Source: Elmis aenea (Eukaryota > Arthropoda > Insecta > Coleoptera > Elmidae). From it: a DNA stretch of 64,000 nucleotides. Both the position numbers and the translations under genes were made by a program. The notes under the pieces were generated by a model, which did no database searches, was not told the origin of the DNA, and saw nothing but the letters and a program-made list of their open reading frames with translations. The stretch spans positions 9,465,222 to 9,529,221 of the forward strand of contig OX393583.1 of the NCBI GenBank assembly GCA_947652605.1, read 5' to 3'. Below, piece by piece: positions 56,270 through 64,000 of the stretch (the stretch's first letter is position 1; every line of letters begins with the position of its first letter).

Positions 56270-58450
56270 GCTATGGGTATTATGAATCATTATCTACTTC
56301 AAATAAGGCAAAATGACCCAGAAATAATAGAACAAGAGGAAAAGAAAAATATAACAAAAATAAAAGCATATAAACTAAAAGAGAAAGAGATACAACAAAA
56401 CTTTCAAGATTACAATATAAAAACAGAGAAGCAAAAGCTCGAAGGGGACGAACAAGGAAAGGATTTGGAGCATTTATGGACAGATTTCAATAGACTTATT
56501 CTCAAGTCTGCTGAAAGGGCAAGTGGGACAATGGTAACAGTGTAATAATAACAAACTGCCTGGTGGACCGAAGAAGTCAAAAGAGAAGTAAAGGAAAAGA
56601 AAGACTATGGAAAAAATACCTGCAACAAGCAAATCAACCAATTACGAAAAATATAAACGACAAAGAGAAAAGGCGAAACGGACTGTGTTAGAAGCAAAAG
56701 CAGACTTGGGAGGACTTTGGGAAAAGAATGGAAGAACATTATGCAAGCAATCAAAAACTTTTCTACAAGGTATTAAAAAACCTAAAAAAAGATTAAAACC
56801 ATACATTAAAACAAATAATGGATAAACAAGGAAAAATACTGACAACAGAAAAAGAAATTATCGAAAGATAGGGAAATTATTTTAAGGAGTTATTGGAAAG
56901 TAATAACATAATGAATGACGAGGAAGAGCAAGGGCAGGAGAAATACGAAACAATTGAACAAGAATATGAACAAGAAATAACCGAAGATGAGTTGGATAGA
57001 GCGATTCATAAAATGAAAATTGGAAAAGCAGCAGGTCATGACGGTGTTTTACCTGAAATGATTAAGTACATGGGAGTAGAGGGTAAGAAAATGCTGTTAA
57101 GAATAGTAAATAAAGCATGGCAGGAAAAAGATATTCAAGATTGGCGATAGTAAAAAATGCAAAAACCAGAGAGGTATAATATATCTACTTAGTGTAGTAG
57201 AAAACTTATGTGAAAGAATTTTGGAGGAGAGATTAAGGAACCATTTCGAAAGAAATTTGGAAGAGACGCAATATGGCTTTAGACCGGGTAGAAACATGTA
57301 AGATTTAACTTTTACGTTAGGACTGTTAAGTGAAAAATAATGAAACATTCAAAGATGGCGTACTTGTGCTTTATTGATCTTTTTAAAGCCTTCGATAGAG
57401 TGCCAAGGGAAAAGATCTGGAAGATAATGAAACAAAATAGAGTGGGAGAAGGATTGTTAAACGCCATCAAGAGTTTGTATAAGAGTAGAAGAAATTATGT
57501 ACCAACCCATAACAGCAGTTCCCAGGAATTTATAACAACAGTGGGTGTAAGACAAGGAGGCACATTAAGTCCACTGCTCTTTATATATTTTATGGACAAA
57601 ATAATTAAAGAATGTAAGCAAAACACAAAGAAAGCCTACTGGGGTTGGAATAAACTAAAACCAATATCCTTAACAGAACTAGCCTTTGCAGATGATGTGG
57701 TACTACTAGCTAAAAGCGAAAAGGACTTGCAACTCAATCTACACGTTTGGGCAGATACATTAAGTAGATATAATATGAATATTAATGTAACAAAGACAAA
57801 GGTTATGGTGATGGCGAAAAGTTATGAACCAGTTACAATTATTATGCTAGACCAAAAAAAGTTAGAACAGTTTCCAAGTTTTAAATATTTAGGAACAATA
57901 ATAAAATTGCAGAAAATGGTAAATTGGAGGAAGATCTGAATAACAGAATAGCGGCAGCGACGAAATTTGACTACGCCACTAATAAATGTTCAATAAGTAA
58001 GAAGGACGCGAGTTTTTAATGCAGTGTACGTACCCATTCTCACGTACAGTTCAGAAATTTGGACACAACACCAAAACAACAACAAAGAATACAGGTACAG
58101 AAAATGAGATTGCTAAGAAGAATAGAGGGATGTAGACTGATCGATAAAATCAGTAACGACATAACCTAGGAGTCACAGATATTAAGAAAAAGATGGAGAT
58201 GAATCAATTAAGATGCCTTGGACACTTACTGCGCATGCCAAAAAGTAGATACGCAGAAAAAGGATGGAAAATGCAGACAGAGGGAAAAAGAAATAGAGGA
58301 AGACCAAGAATAAAATGGGGAAAAAAAGTGAGACAGAGTAGAAGAAAAAGGAGTCAGCTGGAGAGATGTGCCATAATTAGCTAACGGTAGGCAGGAGTGA
58401 AGAAACATAATACAGAAATAGAAAAGCATACCTTGACACCTAAAAGTACA
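56270..58450 (+). pseudogene. Non-LTR retrotransposon ORF2 relic in intron 1 of homologue B
   Basis: In order: post-endonuclease linker (56273-56545); DELDRAIHKMKIGKAAGHDG (near 56986-57045); LEETQYGFRPGRN (near 57258-57296); CFIDLFKAFDRVPREKIWKI (near 57369); GVRQGGTLSPLLF (near 57545); LAFADDVVLLAK (near 57682); FKYLGTI (near 57880); and a tail with QLRCLGHLLRMPKSRYAEKG and KRNRGRPRIKW (58203-58320). The RT core 57340-57939 is still open, but flanking stops make it inactive. FADD replaces the common YADD. Clade undetermined (RTE/R2-like tail). It is on the strand opposite to homologue B. Confidence 0.88.
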
Positions 58451-58465
58451 AGAGGATCCGATTAA

Positions 58466-58760
58466 CCCTTTCGCGGACACATGAAATTTAGAAAATGTTC
58501 ACAGATTGACACATGTAATTCATAAATTGAGGTTATGGCTAAACATAAGAGTACAAAAACAAATTCTAAATGGGGCACTAACTTAAATCTGATTGCTTCT
58601 GTAGGGGTACAAAATATTTTGCCACATATAAAACCAATACAACTGCCGTCGGCTATGTCCGACGTGTTTATCTACGACATTTCTTATGTCGGCATATGCC
58701 GACGTGTCCCATTTTAAGCAATTCGTAGTGTCGGCCTATGCCGACGTGTCCGCGAAAGGG
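58466..58760. mobile_element. 295-bp piggyBac-like MITE with repeated GTCGGC palindromes
   Basis: Exact TTAA at 58462-58465 and 58761-58764, ends CCCTTTCGCGGACACATG and ACGTGTCCGCGAAAGGG. In the right half the palindrome GTCGGCATATGCCGAC and near copies occur three times (about 58647, 58689 and 58732). Subterminal copies of such a site suggest transposase binding. It abuts the end of the LINE relic. Confidence 0.85.
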
Positions 58761-58988
58761 TTAAGAAGAAGAAGAAGAGTATAGAGGTTATATAAGTGGT
58801 GCATAGCAAACAAGTGATTAAAAACGTGAAAAAAGTACATCGTAGGTTATTACGACAGGGGTCCTATTATTCAAAGTGTCGTCAATTTTTGTCAAGGTTT
58901 GGTTGTTAGTTCGACAACAATTGTAGATTTTTCGACAGTATGTTGTTAAGTAAACCAAATATTTAACCAAAATAATCTATTTACTTAC

Positions 58989-59055
58989 TGCATAAAACAC
59001 AAAATGATACACTTAAAATATAAACAGCTAGTAGTGTTGGATTATCGCAATACAT
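58989..59055 (-). CDS. Serine protease homologue B, exon 1 (signal peptide)
   Basis: Encodes MYCDNPTLLAVYILSVSFCV LC with a hydrophobic core, ending CA|GTAAGT in phase 1. It splices to 56230 across a 2.76-kb intron that holds the LINE and the MITE (C-I-SPSGLFP). 67 bases, exactly as in A. Confidence 0.88.
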
Positions 59056-59090
59056 TTTAATTTAATCTTGCCAAGTAAACAATCATTCAC

Positions 59091-59120
59091 TGCATTTTCG
59101 ACCGCACTACGGTTCATATA
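59091..59120 (-). promoter_or_regulatory. Core promoter of homologue B
   Basis: On the minus strand TATATG (59115-59120) stands 29 bases before the A of TGCAGTGAAT (59085-59094). It is the counterpart of the A promoter and gives a 5' UTR of about 36 bases. Confidence 0.6.
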
Positions 59121-59339
59121 ATGCAGGGATTACTATCTCTGTAAAATTTTTAATATTGCAAAATTTTAATCTTGTGCACTTGACGTTTAAAGGTTATCAC
59201 ATTTATTTGAAACATAAACAGTTGCTAAATTTTTTCTTTTATTTGACAAAAATTTTGTTAACTAATTTATATACACAGAGAATCAGGCTAAAACCATAAA
59301 AAATATAAAACGCGGTTAAGATTTTCATTTTAAAAAGTA

Positions 59340-60080
59340 ATTCCCTTTAGCACTGATACATTTAACCAACCTAATTTTTTACTTCTTAAATGCTCTCAAC
59401 CAATATTTTTTTCGGAATACTTACAAAATAATCTTAAACAGCAATATTAATATCTTCCTTAGACAAGAACTTTTTATCCCGTAAATTCTGAAAAACAACC
59501 AAAAGTTGCACATTGCTAAGTCAGGTGAACACGGTGAATGAGTTATTATTTAGTTTGAGCCATAAATTGGAAAGTTAAAATAATTGTATGAGAAGATACA
59601 TTATCAGGATTGGAGCATAATCACTTTTTCTTGAACTAAATTGAATACTTTAGGCCAGGGGTTCCCAAAGTTTTGACCAGGCGGGACAAATCGTAAACTC
59701 CGAATATTTGGCGGGTCAAAAAAAAAAGTGTTTTTGAGACCTTGATTCGTGGAAATTTAACAAAAACTCGAAATGTCAAAACATGTAGGTATATATAATT
59801 TTTTTTTGTGAAATTATCTGGTATGATTTCAAGATGGTCTGAGATCGCGCGGGCCGTATTTTTAGGGTTCGCGGGTCGCATTTGTCGCGCGGGCTGTACT
59901 TTGGGAACCCCTGCCTTAGGCAAACATTTTTGCTGTGTACCATTTCTTTGATCAGGTTCGCAATCCTGAAGAAAACTGCTTGTGTTACTTTTTTCGTTGT
60001 TCGCTACTTTTTGGTCATTGTCGGAGTTTGATTATCTTCATTAGGAAACTTTAAAACATCAAACTCTACTGCAGCTTAAA
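59340..60080 (-). pseudogene. Mariner transposase C-terminal relic, split by a hAT
   Basis: The minus strand reads SPCSPDLAMCNFWLF then, one frame over, NLRDKKFLSKEDINIAV (59540-59440), the third-Asp region of mariner. Decayed upstream coding sequence continues beyond the hAT 59656-59913 to about 60080 (VPNEDNQTPTMTKK-type). Stops and shifts throughout. It lies upstream of homologue B. Confidence 0.6.
59656..59913. mobile_element. 258-bp hAT MITE
   Basis: Ends CAGGGGTTCCCAAAGTTTTG and GTACTTTGGGAACCCCTG; flanking 8-mers CTTTAGGC and CCTTAGGC match 7 of 8. It is the intact relative of 41061-41278. The minus-strand open frame across it is chance. Confidence 0.85.
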
Positions 60081-60084
60081 ACGT

Positions 60085-60322
60085 TAAACAGGGTGTTTCT
60101 TAAATATTGCGAAAAAATTCAGGAGGTGATTCCTTATCGAAAATTAAGGGAGTACTTTTGTATAAAGTTTTTTCTTTAGACGTCTCCTTTCGGAGTTACA
60201 CTCCCCTAAAGGGGAGCGGTAAAATTAAGTTTTTATTTTATTTCTCAAATTTGGATAAATGTAGGAGAATGATATTAGGTAGATGTTTTATACTCATTAA
60301 AAGATTTCCCATAGTAATATGT
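60085..60322. repeat. Half of the foldback family 24561-25527
   Basis: Starts AACAGGGTGTTTCTTAAATA and follows the left arm closely (CGTCTCCTTTCGGAGTTACA, AAAGGGGAGCGGTAAAATTA). The loop and right arm are absent; the TTCGCGAA element begins next to it. Confidence 0.65.
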
Positions 60323-60330
60323 ATGTATTA

Positions 60331-60740
60331 AGCCGCGTACACACCGGGTTCGCGAACTGTTCGCGAATTGTTCGCGAACCCGATGTGTACCTGGAGTTCG
60401 CGAACAGCTCGCCAGTTCGGACAGAGTTCGCTCTTGAGGCGGTACATCAAAGGGGCTGTTCGCGAACTCGTGTCTGACATAACCTCACTTACTGACTGCA
60501 CACGTTATTTGTGGTTGGTGTTTATCATCGATAAGCCCTAAGCTTGAAGACATAATTATTTACAAAACGCAAACCCTTTACCAACTGTTTTGGAGCTGTT
60601 ACGACCACAATAATGTTTTGATGTGGACGTGTTTGCGAACCTGGTATGGACGAGGGTTCGCAAAACTCAGTGCGCGAACCGAGTTCCCGAGCCGTGTTCG
60701 CGAACCGAGTTCGCGAACTCATTTTGGTCAGTACGCGGCT
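60331..60740. mobile_element. 410-bp element built around repeated TTCGCGAA
   Basis: Termini AGCCGCGTAC and GTACGCGGCT are exact inverted repeats. TTCGCGAA occurs seven times, clustered at both ends (about 60349-60405, 60458 and 60700-60715), with decayed copies between. GC content far exceeds the surroundings. No clear target duplication. Related in style to 1014-1158, which also has TTCGCGAA and a CCACACC-type end. The minus-strand frame at 60525-60761 is not a recognised protein. Confidence 0.6.
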
Positions 60741-60967
60741 TTTATGTAATAATGTTGTCACCTCTTAAACTTCAAAATGAATAACATTTGTCAATTCCAA
60801 GTCTGAGACTCGTTACGTTACAAACTTTAAAAAAAATAAGTAAAATGGTGCGATTGTATTCAAATTTGTTTCCTCTTTCCAAAAATGCAAAATTATACGG
60901 GATATTCCATTTGAAATAATAAAGTTAGGGCCATTTTCGGCGAATCCGACAGTAAATCAATAATGTA

Positions 60968-61900
60968 TACAGGGTGATTGATTGAGACCAGGATTTAAAA
61001 ATATATGAAGAATGAAAAAGGGTATGGATCAGAAATTTTGGTTATGAACATAATGGCATCGTATGTGTTTATTGAAAATAATTTCAATATGGCGACACTT
61101 CCGGAAATACCGGAAGTTGACGTCTACTTTCTTATTTCAAATACAATGGTCTATTTTTTATTGCGTATTTGGATTTAGAACGTTATTTTAGAGGGACTTT
61201 TATTAGTATTCCCTATACCTAAGTGCAGTCATTTTTTAGATTTTTGGACTTTAAAAAAAAAAATTGATTATTGAGCAAATTGATATGGTTTATTCACCAT
61301 TTCGTGTGTTTAATTACTAAACGTAGGTAGATACTTAGCCTTGTGGATTCACTTATAACATCAGCAATAAATAAATTGGCAACCAAATCACTTTTATTAT
61401 TGTTATGAACTTTACTAGTGTTTCTAAACCTTTGTGGGGTTTGACTTAACTCTAACTGCTCACAGATTTTTTTGGTGCTATTATAAGTATCTTCAACAAC
61501 ACTCGTCAACAGCAAAAATTTATTTTCTTTATTGGAAATATTCTTCCTGCGATCAGTTTTATTATAATCCACATGCCTGGGACGTTCAAACCGCTCCTTC
61601 AACATTTCAAAAGCACCTCGTTTTGGATAGCGTCCCTCCGGATATCGTTGTGCGTCAATCTTTGCCGCCAGCAATGGATTTCTTTCACCTTCTCCCAATC
61701 AATAAACCATATCAATTTGCTCTTGTAAAGTAAAATTCATTGTGAAAATGCAATAATTCAAGAAAACCAGGGCAAATTTTTGATGTTAGTGAAGTGAACA
61801 GTCAGTTTTTTCGATATCCACGGCACTATTTGCTTCAATAACGATTAGAAGAAAAAATGTCGAATATCTCGAAAAGTGCGAGTTTTGGGTATAGGAGGTG
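60968..61900 (-). mobile_element. Deleted TACAGGGTGATTGATTGAG element with transposase N-terminus
   Basis: The left end TATACAGGGTGATTGATTGA is at 60966-60985. The coding relic 61294-61698 reads towards it. 61690-61900 matches 14350-14560 (AACCATATCAATTTGCTCTT, GTGAACAGTCAGTTTTTTC, CCACGGCAC). The far terminus was not identified. This links TACAGGGTG ends to a transposase. Confidence 0.5.
61294..61698 (-). pseudogene. Helix-turn-helix N-terminus of a transposase (DUF4817-like)
   Basis: Reads MGEGERNPLLAAKIDAQRYP, EGRYPKRGAFEMLKERFERP, then NKENKFLLLTSVVEDTYNST KKICEQLELSQTPQRFRNTSK and a non-homologous tail. The N-x-A-(Q/E)-RYP-x-P-x-F-x-L-x-RF helix-turn-helix and the following NP-S-R-I-LG-S-V-R-L pattern match the first part of the arthropod transposases carrying DUF4817. 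The catalytic domain is missing; the last 35 residues are chance read-through. Confidence 0.6.
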
Positions 61901-61904
61901 TGGA

Positions 61905-62290
61905 CCATGTCTAAATATCTAGAAGACAGATTAGGATTAATGGAAGTGAACTTCTGCATAAAGTCTAGCCAACTTACGATTATGAACAAAATAAGAAAAG
62001 AGGTCATATAGGAAAAAAGAGATGTAGTTAAGAGCCTGATCGATATAATTGAAGAGCAACAACTGATTTGGTGCGGTCACCTAAACAGAATGTCTGCACA
62101 TAAAATTCCTTATCAAACTCTGACATGGATTTCATCTAGAAGAGGGAAAAGGGGAAAACCGAAAAGAAGATTGATAGATGGGGTAAAAACAGCAATTGGC
62201 AAAAGTAGCTCAACGGATAATGACTGGAAGGAACGGAGAAGGAATGGCGTTTAGAATGCGTTACACAGCAGCCAACTGTATGGAAAAAAA
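61905..62290 (+). pseudogene. LINE reverse-transcriptase C-terminal relic
   Basis: Reads SKYLEDRLGLMEVN, VVKSLIDIIEEQQLIWCGHL NRM, then RRGKRGKPKRRLIDGVKTAI and DWKERRRNGV. The (L/I)IWxGHLxRM and RGKPKRxLxxGV blocks are the usual end of ORF2 in arthropod LINEs. Stops interrupt it. It sits just downstream of protease gene C. Confidence 0.65.
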
Positions 62291-62362
62291 CTATTATTAT
62301 TGATATTAAAAATTACTCAGGTTTTTACTAAGAACATACACAGTTTTAGTATATTTGGTTAT

Positions 62363-62665
62363 TTAAGGTCGCACAGTATTCTTAATCCAGTCTAAATACA
62401 CTGATACGTTCGTGTGTATTCCAATACTTCCGCTACCACAGCCTCGTCCAACCGAAACAATACCCTCGATGTGCCAGTTCAGTTTGTTAGCAAACATAAC
62501 GGGACCTCCGCTATCTCCATAACATGCGCTTTCGTTACTGTTGTCTCTGGTACATATTTGGCGTTCTGATATCGCCAATTTTCTAATATTATCACGATCC
62601 AAGATGTATTTGCACTCGACGAAACTTAGAAGTTCGTTTTCTGCTCTCTTCTTTCTGTTCAATAG
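62363..62665 (-). CDS. Serine protease-like gene C, last exon
   Basis: Acceptor TTTTTGTTTCAG at 62666-62677; encodes LLNRKKRAENELLSFVECKY, RQICTRDNSNESACYGDSGG PVMF and ends GIHTNVSVYLDWIKNTVRP. The same exon boundary and the RKK-AENEL start show it is a tandem paralogue of A and B. The catalytic Ser is present; residue 189 is Ser. Whether its His box is intact cannot be seen, because the upstream exons lie beyond position 64000: no SGWG or PICLP exon is found in 62680-64000. The continuation of the frame upstream to 62770 is intron. Confidence 0.9.
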   Translation of the reverse strand, partial: LLNRKKRAENELLSFVECKYILDRDNIRKLAISERQICTRDNSNESACYGDSGGPVMFANKLNWHIEGIVSVGRGCGSGSIGIHTNVSVYLDWIKNTVRP

Positions 62666-62876
62666 CTGAAACAAAAATAATTTGTCTTTACGATAGGGCA
62701 CGTAAGAAAATAAACAGTTTGGTAAATTACCCTTATTTATTTTGAATCGTCTACACAAAGTCTGTAACAATTTGCCATCATTTTTGTGGATATTTATATT
62801 TATTAAAACCGATACGAATTTACTGAGAATTAAAGAAAAACTAGTATTCCGTCAATAATAAAATCTACACCTTTGC

Positions 62877-63010
62877 AGTGGCGGATTATCGCACAGGCGC
62901 AAGAAGCGTGCGCTTGGGGCCTCAGGTTGTCAGGGCCTCAAAAATAAAACGTTTGACGTTTAAATTTTCACGCCCTGCTATCCTATCAGACATTATTCAG
63001 AAAAACTACC
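62877..63010. repeat. Solo hAT-like left end
   Basis: Starts CAGTGGCGGATTATCGCACA with GGGGCCTCAGG sequence typical of such ends. The right end is not seen, so length and target site are unknown. Confidence 0.4.
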
Positions 63011-63373
63011 GACACTTGTTCAATTCGTATGGGAAAAATGCGGGTCTCTCATAACTTAAAAAAAAATCCTATTCAGTTTGCATTTGTTGCACGTAAATTC
63101 TATTATATGACATCATTAATATGAGAATTTTTTCGAGTGATATAAAATAAGACAAAATGCGAAATTGTCCAAATGACTTAACGGATCGAGGAACGCCGCT
63201 TTAAGAAACACATATCTACTTTAGTTTGTCTCTTTAAAAAATCTTACATGTTTCAAAGTTTTTAAAACAATTCGAAGTACATACTTTTGCAATTTGTTTT
63301 GGAAAAAGTTCGAAACTTTTGCGATTGGCTTAATAATTAATAAAAATGTTGTACACACGATAAGCAATATATC

Positions 63374-63669
63374 TGTCGTAGGCACAATGTGAAATCCGGC
63401 ATTTTATAAAACGCCTAGGCACAAAACTATTAGCTTCATTTTTATTATTTATTAAAAAAAAAAAAAACTTTAACCAACCTTTAACCTGACCCTCTACTAC
63501 TGACCAAATGAATGAGGGTCAGGTTAAAGGTTGGTTAAAGTTTTTTTTTGTATGAATACAAATAAATGTATGGGTCTAAGAAAAAGTCATAATTTGCTCG
63601 TTTTGCCGGCTTTTTATAAAATGCCTAGGCGTTTTGTAAAATGCCGGATTTCACATTATGCCTACGACA
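63374..63669. mobile_element. 296-bp foldback in the last intron of gene C
   Basis: TGTCGTAGGCACAATGTGAA at the left pairs with its near complement at 63650-63669, and CGGCATTTTATAAAACGCCT with the sequence near 63630. A second perfect palindrome lies in the centre (ACTTTAACCAACCTTTAACC with its inverse, 63470-63545). No gene. 63670-64000 shows nothing recognisable. Confidence 0.6.
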
Positions 63670-64000
63670 TATCCACCTTCAGTTCGTTCAAAAACCTAAT
63701 AATTTTTTTAGAGGTGTAAAAATCGTGAGGTTACTGTTATTTTTTTATCAAAGCAATTAGCAACAAAAATCAATGAGTAAGATAAAATACGGATGTTTTT
63801 TCATTTAATTTACATACGTATGAAATGAGAATAAAAATAAAAATAATATGGCACAGTGTTAGCAGCTAAACTGGTACATGTGTTTCACTAATATTACGTA
63901 GATAGGCATTTACAATTTTTTCACAGTAAATACGAATTAAACATATTTATTCGCATACATATTACAAATACGAAAAATGAAGGAAATACTTAGCAATAAA

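Noticed and set aside
59636..59923. 95-residue minus-strand open frame
   Set aside because: It is a read-through of a 258-bp hAT MITE; the relative at 41061-41278 gives a similar chance frame.
1..64000. tRNA, rRNA, prophage or operon-like gene clusters
   Set aside because: None seen on either strand; intron-containing genes and transposon content indicate nuclear insect DNA.

Overview
What this is. The window is AT-rich nuclear DNA of an insect, most probably a beetle. It has spliced genes with GT-AG introns, TATA plus arthropod-type initiator promoters (TCAGTT), insect-type fatty-acid-binding protein and serine-protease paralogues, and a very dense load of DNA transposons. There are no operons, tRNA or rRNA genes, and no CRISPR array. 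The species cannot be named from the sequence. Only two host loci are visible, both on the minus strand. Most of the rest is transposable-element sequence, much of it nested. Region 1 (about 35.4 kb down to 0.7 kb): one intracellular fatty-acid-binding protein (FABP) gene. Two alternative first coding exons (35276-35351 and 16616-16694) end in the same phase and can each splice to a common exon (1317-1594) and a last exon (897-950), giving proteins of 135 or 136 residues. The proximal first exon has a clear TATA/initiator promoter. The 15-34 kb first intron is packed with elements: hAT insertions with 8-bp target duplications, foldback elements ending in TACAGGGTG, LINE relics, a Helitron-like candidate and a 76-bp hairpin satellite. 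Region 2 (35.4-46.3 kb): intergenic. It holds nested hATs, a Harbinger-type MITE with a MADF/Myb-like coding relic, a dead mariner split by a 1.4-kb hAT, a LINE relic and a piggyBac-like MITE. Region 3 (46.3-64 kb): a tandem minus-strand array of three secreted serine-protease-like genes. Paralogue A (46346-51737) and paralogue B (53376-59055) are complete five-exon genes of about 302 and 300 residues. A signal-peptide exon splices straight onto a clip-type catalytic domain, but no clip domain is present. Both have Gln in place of the catalytic His (AQC instead of AHC) and lack the R-IVGG activation start. B has also lost the catalytic Ser (GDGGGP). They are serine protease homologues, not enzymes. 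Paralogue C shows only its last exon (62363-62665), with the Ser retained, and runs off the right edge. Transposons sit in the introns: a nearly intact 1300-bp mariner in intron 4 of A; a LINE plus a piggyBac-like MITE in intron 1 of B; a mariner relic in intron 3 of B. A and B still share homologous flanks, so each shows the pre-insertion state for elements in the other. How it fits together. FABP carries lipids inside cells. The protease homologues are secreted and may act as cofactors or decoys in extracellular proteolytic cascades, by analogy with other insect homologues. Nothing links the two loci functionally. The most striking content is the stepwise catalytic decay in the protease array, the two-promoter FABP gene, and several DNA elements whose ends or bodies are built from repeated short palindromes (TATCGATA, TTCGCGAA, ACCGGT, GGGACA-type, GTCGGC-type). 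No wholly new coding system was found.
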